Assembly: GCA_943787295.1 (NCBI GenBank)
Contig: CALSLW010000003.1
Span: 85,939 to 149,938, forward strand
Source: an uncultured Flavobacteriaceae bacterium
GTDB taxonomy: Bacteria > Bacteroidota > Bacteroidia > Flavobacteriales > Flavobacteriaceae
DNA: 64,000 nucleotides
Direction of reading: 5' to 3'
This document shows, piece after piece, positions 19,401 to 27,369 of this stretch (positions within the stretch are counted from its first letter, which is position 1; every line of letters begins with the position of its first letter). The position numbers and the translations under genes were made by a program. The notes beneath the pieces are model-generated. The model had not been told where the DNA came from and searched no databases. It was given only the letters and a program-made list of their open reading frames with translations.

Positions 19401-19643
19401 TTTAATGAAAAAGCTATTTTGGTTCCACAACAAAAAGTACTTCGTCCAGACAGGGTAGGTGTGGGAGAAAAAGAGGCCTATGTAATTGATTATAAAACTG
19501 GAAAACCAAAACCAGAACATACTACTCAAGTTTTAGCTTATGCTGAGTGGATAAAAAAAGTCACACAAAAAAAAGTAAGTGTGTTTTTAGTTTACTTAGA
19601 TATAGAAGCAGATAATTGCTTTGATGTGGTACCAATTTCCTAA
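16500..19643 (+). CDS. AddA/RecB-like UvrD helicase with PD-(D/E)XK nuclease
   Basis: Large subunit of an AddAB-type double-strand-break resection enzyme. Superfamily 1 helicase motifs occur in order: Walker A NASAGSGKTFLL, motif Ia ALTFTNKAVFEMKYRI, motif II YFLDEFQDTSS, motif III VGDPKQSIYRWRGGD, motif V ILTIHQAKGLEYP and motif VI YVATTRASQQLYLYA. The C-terminal nuclease shows LRIHDLLGKI, RPDRVG, VIDYKTGKP and QVLAYAEW. It has 1,047 residues, typical for Bacteroidota. The AddB-like partner lies 1.6 kb downstream, separated by an OmpA gene. It is divergent from sod. Confidence 0.93.
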   Translation: MTKDIPAPFQIYNASAGSGKTFLLVQKYLLRLLSGRSDEYFNRMLALTFTNKAVFEMKYRILLQLHEFAFSDLKLDDDPMVKTLLEKLSISPKELKQRAERSLKVILHDYAAFDVITLDSFTHRVIRTFAKDLGLAYNFDVVLEVQDFLEQIVDRVLDRVGKQPELTQTLVEFTFEKMDDDGTSSWELRQNLLNAAELLLNENDRIQVQKIAAMSSLERKSQQAFLKQKHNELILSLTSIGKQMLLLFQENGLNASHFNRGTLFNRFSNLAKGEFKDFDKGQLYQNILGGKPLYPKKVPADIQRCIDGLSDTIKENFEKALGFFFKLQLIKDIKKQWIPLNLLTTLSKELDAYQNETNKVLLSTFNERIAKEILLQPTPYIYERLGENYRHYFLDEFQDTSSLQWKNLIPLIETALTSLNEDDRTGSLLLVGDPKQSIYRWRGGDVNQFIDLINLKPPFQIKKKVNALKTNYRSSKSVVAFNNALYQCLTQHLEYPENKKLFGKFAQQDFFSEEEGYVKLTFFPDENPFEENPYTKRIIADIKQCEKQGYSLNDMVVLVRKKKQAERVAKDLSAANIPTITSSSLQLEENDQVKFLASLLQLNFNPRDLECKKEHLTFLYPHKEREEDLHQFLFERIPRRLEEIWQEEGIAFNFSFFDHRNLNTVLQKACFLFPRIEIENPYVKAFLDLVFDFSQKEQADSLSFLNFWNKKKEAHKLSIPEDSIGVKILTIHQAKGLEYPIVFFPYADSLIQTNHQEKVWLSTQSILGDQLSLAWVGYSKKLLNYGPEGEHAYHKKRQEVEMDAWNVFYVATTRASQQLYLYANEKNKEKDSYVKVLNDSIPNKQVECDQGIMHEWGSLTFLSSKNKDKASPKKNTFERIQTAYPYEQKLVLQMPQSEAREQARLLGLRIHDLLGKINYQDEVESVLAAAYLQGEITQEEQVKLFDLFVQLMQNDKINRFYSRDYKVFNEKAILVPQQKVLRPDRVGVGEKEAYVIDYKTGKPKPEHTTQVLAYAEWIKKVTQKKVSVFLVYLDIEADNCFDVVPIS

Positions 19644-19675
19644 AGTATAAGTTGTAAGATTAGGCCCAAAAATAC

Positions 19676-19706
19676 TTTGAATCTTCGCTAATATCTGTTA
19701 TTTTTG
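19676..19706 (+). promoter_or_regulatory. Bacteroidota-type promoter of the OmpA gene
   Basis: TTTG at 19676-19679, 19 bases, then TATTTTTG at 19699-19706: a full match to the TTTG-N19-TAnnTTTG form. The transcript would start near 19713, with the ATG at 19726. Confidence 0.75.
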
Positions 19707-19725
19707 CTAAAACTAATAGCGTAAG

Positions 19726-21096
19726 ATGAAAATAATAAGTAGATGTTTAATCATTGCTTTTGCAATGGTTATTTCGAATCTGGCTTTTGCCCAAGACGAA
19801 AACAATCCATGGGTTGTAAGTATAGCAACAAATGCCATTGATACCTATCCAACGGGTAAAACTGGTAGTCAGGTTATAGGAAATACTGGAAATCTTTTCC
19901 AAGACTTTTATAACACAGACAACTGGAATTATTTATCTGCAATCACAACATTAGGAGTAAGTAGAAATTTTACCGAAGGCTTTTCTTTAGCTGGACGTTT
20001 TAGTTTTAACGAACTAACTAATTTTGGTGGTGAAAAAACGGGGGATAATTTAGTTTATAATTCCTTTGATTTAGTACTGAGAAATTCACTTGTAGGGAAA
20101 AGTTCAACTTGGGAGCCTTTCACCGAAGCTGGTGGTGGATATATTGTATTGGGAGATGGTGAATCTTTCCACTTTACCCTTGGTGCTGGTCTTGCATATT
20201 GGGCAAACGAAAACATCGGTTTATCTTACCAAGTGAATTATAAAGATGCTTTTGAGTTAAACGGAGTTGCTCATTTCCAACATCAACTAGGAGTTAACAT
20301 CAAATTTGGCGGCGTTGATACAGATGGTGACGGAATATATGACAAATTCGATGCATGTCCAGAGGTCGCAGGTCTTGAAGAATTTCAAGGATGCCCTGAC
20401 ACAGACGGAGACGGGATTACAGATGCAGAAGATGCATGCCCAAAACGTGCTGGTTCTATAGAAATGAATGGATGTCCTGATACAGATGGCGATGGTCTTT
20501 CTGATATTGAAGACGCTTGTCCTAATCGTCCTGGTTCTGTAGAAATGGGTGGATGTCCAGATACAGACGGTGACGGTATCAACGATAAAGACGATGCTTG
20601 TCCAGATCAAGCTGGTCCTTCTGAAAACAATGGATGCCCTTGGCCAGATGCTGACGGTGACGGTGTTGCAGATAAAGATGATGCCTGTCCAGAATTAGCT
20701 GGTATTGCAGCAAACAATGGTTGCCCAGAGTTACCACAAGATGTTGTTTCAACCCTTAATGAAGAAGGCTCAATGATTCGCTTTAAAGCTGAATCTGCTG
20801 TTATCGTAGGTGATGACTCTGCTGCAGTAATCACTAAAATTAAAGGGATCCTAGATAGCTACCCAACCTATTATTTTGTTGTTGAAGGTCATGCCTCTAG
20901 CGACGGAAGTACAGGGTATAACCAAAAACTTTCTCAAGAGCGTGCAGATGCTGTACAAGCTGCTTTAATTGCTGCTGGTGCTGATGCCTCTCGTGTTTCT
21001 ACTATTGCATTTGGTGAAGAAAGACCTATTGGTGACAACAATACTGCTAAAGGAAGAAAAGTCAATAGACGCGTACAATTCGCTGTTGGGAAATAA
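19726..21096 (+). CDS. OmpA-family outer-membrane protein with thrombospondin type 3 repeats
   Basis: Structural outer-membrane protein that anchors to peptidoglycan. A signal peptide ([22 protein letters not shown], then QDEN) is followed by a beta-barrel domain to about residue 195. Then come five acidic calcium-binding thrombospondin type 3 repeats of the form DTDGDGxxDxxDACP, and a C-terminal OmpA domain ([19 protein letters not shown] with RKVNRRVQF). It has 456 residues. It has its own consensus promoter and a strong terminator, so it is an independent, probably highly expressed unit placed between the two AddAB-like genes. Confidence 0.95.
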   Translation: MKIISRCLIIAFAMVISNLAFAQDENNPWVVSIATNAIDTYPTGKTGSQVIGNTGNLFQDFYNTDNWNYLSAITTLGVSRNFTEGFSLAGRFSFNELTNFGGEKTGDNLVYNSFDLVLRNSLVGKSSTWEPFTEAGGGYIVLGDGESFHFTLGAGLAYWANENIGLSYQVNYKDAFELNGVAHFQHQLGVNIKFGGVDTDGDGIYDKFDACPEVAGLEEFQGCPDTDGDGITDAEDACPKRAGSIEMNGCPDTDGDGLSDIEDACPNRPGSVEMGGCPDTDGDGINDKDDACPDQAGPSENNGCPWPDADGDGVADKDDACPELAGIAANNGCPELPQDVVSTLNEEGSMIRFKAESAVIVGDDSAAVITKIKGILDSYPTYYFVVEGHASSDGSTGYNQKLSQERADAVQAALIAAGADASRVSTIAFGEERPIGDNNTAKGRKVNRRVQFAVGK

Positions 21097-21120
21097 GACT
21101 TCTTTTATTCTATAAGATCT

Positions 21121-21150
21121 AAATGCCTTGGTTATCCAAGGCATTTTTTT
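21121..21150 (+). terminator. Intrinsic terminator of the OmpA gene
   Basis: An eleven-base stem AAATGCCTTGG / CCAAGGCATTT with a TTAT loop and a following T run, 25 bases after the stop codon. Confidence 0.88.
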
Positions 21151-21211
21151 TCTCCTAATTTCAAAAGGAGTTAAGTCTTTTTCTTATTTTACCTCCTAAA
21201 TCAATTTCATT

Positions 21212-23917
21212 GTGACGCCTTATTTAAAGCAAATCATACAACGCCTTCTGCGCAATAATAGTGATCTACAAGATGTCGTTATTGTATTGCCCAGTAAAAG
21301 GGCTAGAGTATTCTTACAGCATTATCTAGTACAAGAAATTGATGTGGCCCAGTTTGCACCTGATATTTTTAGCATAGAATCTTTTATCGAGCATCTTTCT
21401 AATTTGAAAAGGGCAAATCAAACCCACCAACTTTTTACACTCTACAAGGCCTACAAAATTCATGTTCCAGAATCTGCACAAGATGATTTTACCATCTTTA
21501 TGCAATGGGGCGCTAGGCTGTTAAAGGATTTCAATGATATAGATGCTTATCGGGTCAATGCAAAAGATGGTTTAGAAAACCTAGCAGCGTTTTATCAACT
21601 GGATGGATTCAATTTGCCTGAAAATCAAAAGTCTTTTCCTGTTGTTTTTTGGGATAAGCTTTTCCCTATTTATCAAGATTTTCAAGCGCTTTTAATGGAG
21701 TCTCAGTCGGCTACTCTAGGAATGCTCTATCAAGATGCGCTAGATGAGTTAGAATTCTATCTAACGAATACAACTAAAGCCCATTATTTCGTTGGTTTTA
21801 ATGCTTTAAATAAAGCAGAGCAAGATTTAATTCAAGAGTTTTTAGCGAAGAATAAGGGGGAAGTGTTCTGGGATTTGGAGGCGAGTTTTTTTAACGATAA
21901 AATTCACGCAGCAGGACGTTTTATTCGATCCTATCAAGAAGAATGGAAATATTATAGACAGCATCCACAAACCTTTAATGACACCCCTTTTTTAGAGGAG
22001 AAAGATATTAAAGCGATTGGGTTTAGCGGGAATATTGAGCAGGCGCAATATGTTCACGAATTCCTTCATCAATATAAAGATATAACGGGTAGTGTTGCGG
22101 TAGTATTAGGAAATGAAAACTTATTGCTTCCCGTTTTATCTTCATTGCCCGCAGATATTTCTCAATGGAATGTTACCATGGGTTATGCGATACACCAACT
22201 ACCTATAAGCGATTTTTTCAAGACTTTGATAGAGCTGCATGCTAACGCTTCAGTAGAAGGAATAGAAAGAAAAGCTACTCTGCAATTGTTGTCTTTTCCT
22301 CCTTTAAAAAAGCAATTACTTCAATCTGCTGAAATGAAATTAGCGATAGATGTCTTGCAACAAAATTTTGATGTTAGGGTAACCCCAAAAGAAATAGCCC
22401 CCCTCACAGAAAGTAAATATGGGAGCTTGACTTTTTCTTCGGTAGAGGAAAACGCTATGGTTTTATTAAATCAATTAATACAATTAGTCGATTTATTTGA
22501 AGCCGATTTTTATCGACAAAAAGAACACTTTAGCTGTGCTGTCTTGGCTTTATTAAAGAAGGTTTGTTTACAACTCAAAGTGCAAATAGAAGGGGAGATT
22601 TTCCCCATTGAAATCACAGCGTTGTCTTATTTATTTCAAGAAAGCCTTGCTCTACAAACCCTTGATTTTAGTGGAGATCCCATAGAAGGGATTCAAATTA
22701 TGGGAATGCTAGAAACAAGGGCCTTAGACTTTGACCATATTTTAATAACGAATGTTAATGAAGGCGTCTTGCCGGTAGGTAAAAACGATCAAAGTTTCTT
22801 CCCTTTTGCGATGAAGAAAAAATTTGGCTTGCCTACTTTTTTAGAGAACGATGCAATTTATACCTATCACTTTTATCGCTTATTACAAAGGGCAAAAAAC
22901 ATTCACTTGTTGTACAATTCTAAGAGCGAAGGTTTAAGCGCTGGAGAGAAAAGCAGATTCATACGTCAATTGGCTTTTAATAATCTTCCTCAACACGAAT
23001 TTAGCGATCAGCAATACGGTGGGAATGTCATTGCGATGAAGCCTCAAGAAGAATCAGTGGATAAAACCTCCCACATGATGGAAAAACTGAAGGAGCTTGC
23101 ATCCCGTGGATTTTCTCCCACCTCCTTAGGAGCTTATCTTTATGATCCCATTTCGTTTTACAACAGTTATTTATTAGGTGTAAAGCCAGATACTTCAACA
23201 GAAAAAATAATCTCTAGTTTAGTAAGAGGAACAATTATTCACGACTGTTTAGAAGAGTTATATGGGGACAATATTGGAAAGCCCATGACTGTTTCGAATT
23301 ATGAGAAAATGATTTCAGATCTATCGGCTTCTTTGTTGTCTCATTATCAAAAAGTTTATCCAAAAATGCCTACTCCTAGTGGAGAAAACTATTTGACTTT
23401 AAAAGCTTATGAGAGGAGTATAATGCAATTACTAACGCATGAAAAAATGCTTGTAAAAAACGGGAATGAAATTATTATTATAGAATTAGAAAAAGAATTT
23501 AAAGTCCCGTTAAATCACCCTTCTTTTAATCATGAAGTAAATATTAAAGGAAAAATTGACCGTATAGATCAATTGAATGGTGTTACTAGATTAGTGGATT
23601 ACAAAACGGGCGATGTTCTAGGCAGTAAATTAGCTTGGTCAAACTGGGAAGGTTTTGCGGGGGATTATAAGCGGCAACCTTTATTTCAATTGTTGCTTTA
23701 TGCTTGGGCATATGATTTTCCTACAGAGGTTGAAGTAGGGATTATTTCATTAAAAAAACCAAAAGCATATGTCCTTCCTTTAAACCGTAAAGATATTTCC
23801 AAAGGGACAAATAGTGCTCTTGTTGATCAAGACTTTAAAAAGCGCATTGAAGATTATTTAGTAAGCCTTGTAGGTGAAATCTTTGATGAGAAAAAGTCTT
23901 TTGTATCTTTGGAGTAA
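21212..23917 (+). CDS. AddB-like PD-(D/E)XK nuclease / inactive helicase subunit
   Basis: Second subunit of the AddAB-like recombination nuclease. The N-terminus keeps a degenerate helicase shape (IVLPSKRARVFLQHYL) without a Walker A lysine motif, as in AddB. The C-terminal nuclease has GTIIHDCLEELYG, KGKIDRIDQ, LVDYKTGDV and QPLFQLLLYAWAY, i.e. His, Asp, Asp-x-Lys and Gln-Tyr in order. The iron-sulphur cysteines of Bacillus AddB are absent (SPTSLGAYLYDPISFYN has no Cys), as in other Bacteroidota. It has 901 residues and starts with GTG at 21212; no in-frame ATG lies nearby. Confidence 0.88.
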   Translation: MTPYLKQIIQRLLRNNSDLQDVVIVLPSKRARVFLQHYLVQEIDVAQFAPDIFSIESFIEHLSNLKRANQTHQLFTLYKAYKIHVPESAQDDFTIFMQWGARLLKDFNDIDAYRVNAKDGLENLAAFYQLDGFNLPENQKSFPVVFWDKLFPIYQDFQALLMESQSATLGMLYQDALDELEFYLTNTTKAHYFVGFNALNKAEQDLIQEFLAKNKGEVFWDLEASFFNDKIHAAGRFIRSYQEEWKYYRQHPQTFNDTPFLEEKDIKAIGFSGNIEQAQYVHEFLHQYKDITGSVAVVLGNENLLLPVLSSLPADISQWNVTMGYAIHQLPISDFFKTLIELHANASVEGIERKATLQLLSFPPLKKQLLQSAEMKLAIDVLQQNFDVRVTPKEIAPLTESKYGSLTFSSVEENAMVLLNQLIQLVDLFEADFYRQKEHFSCAVLALLKKVCLQLKVQIEGEIFPIEITALSYLFQESLALQTLDFSGDPIEGIQIMGMLETRALDFDHILITNVNEGVLPVGKNDQSFFPFAMKKKFGLPTFLENDAIYTYHFYRLLQRAKNIHLLYNSKSEGLSAGEKSRFIRQLAFNNLPQHEFSDQQYGGNVIAMKPQEESVDKTSHMMEKLKELASRGFSPTSLGAYLYDPISFYNSYLLGVKPDTSTEKIISSLVRGTIIHDCLEELYGDNIGKPMTVSNYEKMISDLSASLLSHYQKVYPKMPTPSGENYLTLKAYERSIMQLLTHEKMLVKNGNEIIIIELEKEFKVPLNHPSFNHEVNIKGKIDRIDQLNGVTRLVDYKTGDVLGSKLAWSNWEGFAGDYKRQPLFQLLLYAWAYDFPTEVEVGIISLKKPKAYVLPLNRKDISKGTNSALVDQDFKKRIEDYLVSLVGEIFDEKKSFVSLE

Positions 23918-23955
23918 CAAGTAGTCTATTATTCTGCGCACGAACTATATAATTT

Positions 23956-24864
23956 ATGGCTGAAAAAAACAAAAAACGTAATGAACTTAATTGGTTTATT
24001 CGGCTCTTTACAGTAGGAGAAAGATTTTCTCTTAGGGATTTTTACGATCGATTAAAAAAGGGTTTTGTTGAATTTTTGATCGTTTTTTTTGGTGTCTTAG
24101 TGTCATTTTCTGTTGAGAAACAGGGGGGTGAATTTGATGATCGAGGTAATAATATAGATAATCTAGTTGGGCTTCGGAATGAGCTTATTGAAATGCAGGA
24201 GTATACTCTAGAATATATTGAAACTAATGAATGGGTAACCGAATTATACCGAGAACAATATAATAGATGGGAACAAGATAATGACAGTATTTTTATAGTT
24301 TACGGAGAGGAACAAGAATTCCATTTTGCTCCAATGGCATATTATACAAATCGAGATCCATTTAATCCACCCAGAGTAGTATATGATGCGATTAAATTAG
24401 ATGGAACTTTTCGTTTTTTAGGATCTAAGATTGGACGTTTAGTTAATGATAATTATGATGGTACATTCCTCAAGTATTTAATGATTAATACAGATAAAGA
24501 AGAGAAAACTTATATTGAAGAATTTACTCATCGTTTAGCTCATCAATGGGTTTTTGATTTGGAAAAAATTGATGTTGAGGATAATGATTTTTGGGTTGAA
24601 AATAGGCGATATATTCAAAAAGATCGTTTCATTAAATATAATCTTTTTAAAAGACTTGAATTATGGTTGCAAATCAATGAACAGTTGAATACTTACAACG
24701 ACCTATTGACAAAAAACATAGAAGTATTAGACTCTGTCATCAATGAAAAAGAGGATGAGTGGACGCTTATTTGGTGGTGGGGGGAGAAACCAAGTTGGCT
24801 ACAAGCTTCCCAGAAATCAGAGAAGGAGGAACCCCAGGACCAGGAACCGTCAATTGACCAGTAA
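23956..24864 (+). CDS. Membrane-anchored protein of unknown function (DUF6090-like)
   Basis: A 302-residue protein with a basic N-terminus, a single membrane segment at about residues 36-53 (FVEFLIVFFGVLVSFSVE) and a long helical, acidic domain after it. The architecture, with short cytosolic head, one helix, then repeated LVGLRNELIEMQEYTLEYIE-like helices, resembles the DUF6090 group of Bacteroidota. That assignment is from memory of the pattern. The last 33 codons run antisense to the conserved 3' end of crtI (98-base overlap), so the acidic tail EKEEPQDQEPSIDQ is probably a recent extension. Function unknown. Confidence 0.65.
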   Translation: MAEKNKKRNELNWFIRLFTVGERFSLRDFYDRLKKGFVEFLIVFFGVLVSFSVEKQGGEFDDRGNNIDNLVGLRNELIEMQEYTLEYIETNEWVTELYREQYNRWEQDNDSIFIVYGEEQEFHFAPMAYYTNRDPFNPPRVVYDAIKLDGTFRFLGSKIGRLVNDNYDGTFLKYLMINTDKEEKTYIEEFTHRLAHQWVFDLEKIDVEDNDFWVENRRYIQKDRFIKYNLFKRLELWLQINEQLNTYNDLLTKNIEVLDSVINEKEDEWTLIWWWGEKPSWLQASQKSEKEEPQDQEPSIDQ

Positions 24865-26230
24865 AGTATAGATTTTCTACTTTTTTACTTTTCAATTTTG
24901 GTCTTAAAAAAGCGGTTTGTAGCAGGGTATTCGCCATACCATAAGCATTCCCTTTATAAGAGTTGTATTGCTCTACAAAATCATTGACACAGAAAGATTC
25001 AGTAAAAAGAATACTATCTCTAATCGTTTGATCTGTAAGTGTTTCTAAGCGGTCAATAACGACATCAAAGTACTTTTGCCTTAATTCTTCTGTGTCTTCT
25101 AATCCAGGTGCAATAGGGATCAAAAGAAAACAAGCTTCTTTTCCTTCTGGTGCCATAGAAGTATCTGTAATAGAAGGGAAATTGGCATAGAATAAAGGCT
25201 CTGTTGGCCATTTGGGATGATCGTAAATGTCTGCGGCATGGGCATCAAAGTCAACATCAAAAAATAAAGTGTGATGAGATACATTCTTTACTTTTTTATC
25301 CATTCCTATAAAGAAGAGTAATGAAGAGGGAGCAAAAGTTTTCTTGTCCCAATAGGCTTCGCTATACGCTCTGTATTGCGGTTGTAATAAAGTTTCAGAG
25401 TGGTGGTAGTCGGCTCCACTAATTACGATATCTGCCTTGTGTTTTTTGCCATTGGAAATGATCCCCACGGCCTTTTTATTTTCAACAAGAATTTCTTCAA
25501 CGTTTTCATTGAGATGGAAAGTTACTCCCAATTCTTTGGCGAGTTTGACCATTCCCTCAACAACACTATACATCCCCTTGTCTGGATGCCATGTCCCTAA
25601 GCCAAAATCTGCAAAGTTCATAAAGTTGTAAAAAGCGGGTGTTTGACTAGGTTTTGCGCCTAGAAATAAAACAGGGAATTGAAGAATTTGCGCTAAACGA
25701 GGATTGTTAAACTCTTTCATTACCTCTTTCTTGATGGTGCTTAGAAAGTAGCCTACTTTTTTAATGGTAGCTGGAGTGACTAATTCAAGAGGAGAAATCC
25801 CAGGACGATAGACTAAGTCCTTAATGGCAATGTCATAATTGTCTGCGGCTTTTTTGATAAAACGCTTTAAAGGAACAGAACTCCCAGCTTCTTCTTCTTC
25901 AAAAGCAGCATAAATCTTCTCAAGGCTATCCCCGATTTTGATCGATTCTTGGTTGTCAAAATAAACCTCATAGCCTGGGTCCAACTTTTCGAGTTTGTAG
26001 TAGTCGGCAACTTTTTTTCCAAAGTCCCCAAAGTAGCTATCAAAAACATCTGGCATCCAGTACCACGAAGGCCCTATATCAAAGGTGAATCCGTCGCGTT
26101 TAAATTGACGTGCACGGCCACCGGGCATTTCGTTTTTTTCAAAGATTTCGACTTTGTGTCCGTCTTGAGCCAGATAAGATGCAACAGAAAGGGAGGAGAA
26201 TCCAGACCCTACAACAATTATTTTTTTCAT
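24767..26230 (-). CDS. crtI: Phytoene desaturase
   Basis: FAD-dependent desaturase that converts phytoene to lycopene. The N-terminal dinucleotide motif IVVGSGFSSLSVASYLA with EKNEMPGGRARQF, the substrate region GPSWYWMPDVFDSYFG and the C-terminal FAD signature LYFTGQLTVPGPGVPPSLISG are complete. It has 487 residues, normal. It runs opposite to a second CrtI-type enzyme at 28062, so this copy is the more likely phytoene desaturase. crtB, usually adjacent, is not in the window. The 3' end overlaps the preceding plus-strand gene by 98 bases. Confidence 0.93.
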   Translation of the reverse strand: MKKIIVVGSGFSSLSVASYLAQDGHKVEIFEKNEMPGGRARQFKRDGFTFDIGPSWYWMPDVFDSYFGDFGKKVADYYKLEKLDPGYEVYFDNQESIKIGDSLEKIYAAFEEEEAGSSVPLKRFIKKAADNYDIAIKDLVYRPGISPLELVTPATIKKVGYFLSTIKKEVMKEFNNPRLAQILQFPVLFLGAKPSQTPAFYNFMNFADFGLGTWHPDKGMYSVVEGMVKLAKELGVTFHLNENVEEILVENKKAVGIISNGKKHKADIVISGADYHHSETLLQPQYRAYSEAYWDKKTFAPSSLLFFIGMDKKVKNVSHHTLFFDVDFDAHAADIYDHPKWPTEPLFYANFPSITDTSMAPEGKEACFLLIPIAPGLEDTEELRQKYFDVVIDRLETLTDQTIRDSILFTESFCVNDFVEQYNSYKGNAYGMANTLLQTAFLRPKLKSKKVENLYFTGQLTVPGPGVPPSLISGKLVANLVSPPTTK

Positions 26231-26276
26231 AGCATGGTAATGATAAGCGATAATTCTAAATCACTTTAGGCTTTTC

Positions 26277-26990
26277 TTACATTTTGCGCTTGATTCGTTC
26301 TTTATAGATTTCTTCTACAAAGGCTGCACTAATTACCCCAGTGGGAATCGCGACTATTGCAATCCCTACAAGAGAGATTAAAGAGGCAAAAATCTTCCCT
26401 CCTGCGGTTACCGGGTAAACATCTCCATAGCCCACTGTAGCTAGTGAAACGGTAGCCCACCAAATAGATTCTGTGATACTTGAGAATTTTTCTGGCTGTG
26501 CTTCATTCTCTAAATAATAGATAGCAGAAGCCGAAAATAATATGGTAATAACCGAAAGGAACAAAGTAAAAGTTAATTCACTTTTTACAGACATTAGCGC
26601 ACGGGTAAACACCTTAAGGGATTTACTCTTTCTGCCGACTTTAAAGATACGGGTCAATCTAAACAGACGTAAAATTCTAAAGAACCTTCCATCGATCTTG
26701 ACCAATTGGTTCAAATAAAATGGTAAAATAGAGATTAGGTCGATTAAGCCATAAAAACTAAATACATAGGCAAAGGCTCCTTTAGAGCCTTCTTTATAAC
26801 TCGCATGAACGATACGATAAATATATTCTGCACTAAAAATTGCGATAGAGATTATCTCAAAAACATAGAAAGAAGCTCCATAAGCTTCTCGTAAATTTAT
26901 GTGAGATTCTAGTATCATTGCACCCACATTTAAGAAAATGAGGATGTAAATAAACTTATCTATAAAAGTGTGTATCTTTTTAAGTTTCAT
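26277..26990 (-). CDS. Voltage-gated potassium channel (six-helix, KvAP-like)
   Basis: Inner-membrane K+ channel of 237 residues. A voltage-sensor domain is present with S4 arginines spaced every three residues (RFFRILRLFRLTRIFKVGR, about residue 105). The pore domain has the selectivity filter ATVGYGDVYPVT and an inner helix ending AIVAIPTGVISAAF. No C-terminal cyclic-nucleotide or RCK domain follows, only a short basic tail. A 28-codon membrane-peptide ORF ends five bases before its ATG, which suggests translational coupling. Confidence 0.94.
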   Translation of the reverse strand: MKLKKIHTFIDKFIYILIFLNVGAMILESHINLREAYGASFYVFEIISIAIFSAEYIYRIVHASYKEGSKGAFAYVFSFYGLIDLISILPFYLNQLVKIDGRFFRILRLFRLTRIFKVGRKSKSLKVFTRALMSVKSELTFTLFLSVITILFSASAIYYLENEAQPEKFSSITESIWWATVSLATVGYGDVYPVTAGGKIFASLISLVGIAIVAIPTGVISAAFVEEIYKERIKRKM

Positions 26991-26994
26991 CTGA

Positions 26995-27081
26995 CTACTT
27001 TTTTAGTAAGTCTTTGCCAATAAAGAAGCAAACTAGGATGGTGGTGATGATAACGATATTAGCAACAAAAGTAGTAGTCAT
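26995..27081 (-). CDS. Candidate 28-residue single-pass membrane peptide upstream of the K+ channel
   Basis: A small ORF with ATG at 27081 and TAG at 26995. Its protein has a short Thr-rich head, a hydrophobic stretch of about 18 residues (FVANIVIITTILVCFFIG) and the basic end KDLLKK: the shape of a type I or tail-anchored micro-membrane protein. It stops five bases before the channel start codon, and a TATTTTTG -7 element lies 23 bases before its own ATG, so it would be the first gene of a two-gene transcript. I know of no named family. A channel-modulating role is inference from position and topology. Confidence 0.5.
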   Translation of the reverse strand: MTTTFVANIVIITTILVCFFIGKDLLKK

Positions 27082-27103
27082 AAAAAAAATATTTAGTGTT
27101 GAG

Positions 27104-27111
27104 CAAAAATA
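27104..27111 (-). promoter_or_regulatory. Candidate -7 element for the small membrane peptide and K+ channel
   Basis: The minus strand reads TATTTTTG (TAnnTTTG). Transcription would begin near 27097, giving a leader of about 16 bases before the 28-codon ORF. A properly spaced -33 box was not seen. Confidence 0.4.
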
Positions 27112-27236
27112 AGCAAATCTCATCAAAACCCACCCTATTTCCATGGGATAGCTCATTTTTAAAATGATTTTATTGAAAAAAGCGCAATTGAAAAAACAAA
27201 ATGTTTAATGAAAACATAAAAAAGATTGACTAAAAC

Positions 27237-27356
27237 TTGTTTTGTGTAACAAAAATCAATTATATTTAAACAGTTTAATTCAATTTGGTTTCAGCGCCTC
27301 TGCTAATTTACTTCCAAAGTCAAATTCTAAAATCCTATCAGCAGAGGCGTTTTTTT
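27237..27356 (+). promoter_or_regulatory. Leader with terminator-like hairpin before the carotenoid operon
   Basis: TTG at 27237-27239, 21 bases, then TATATTTA at 27261-27268 is a near-consensus promoter. It is followed by a perfect 10-base inverted repeat, CGCCTCTGCT at 27295-27304 and AGCAGAGGCG at 27340-27349, ending in seven T. The loop is 35 bases long and can form a smaller AATTT/AAATT stem inside. The structure sits immediately before the TTG start of the crtA-like gene, in the same direction, so it would end transcription before the operon unless relieved. An attenuator or a roughly 80-base small RNA are both possible. Confidence 0.5.
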
Positions 27357-27369
27357 AAAATCCGTAAAT

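Noticed and set aside
20287..20834. Long minus-strand frames inside the OmpA gene
   Set aside because: They mirror the thrombospondin type 3 repeats; the plus strand has signal peptide, promoter, terminator and known domains.
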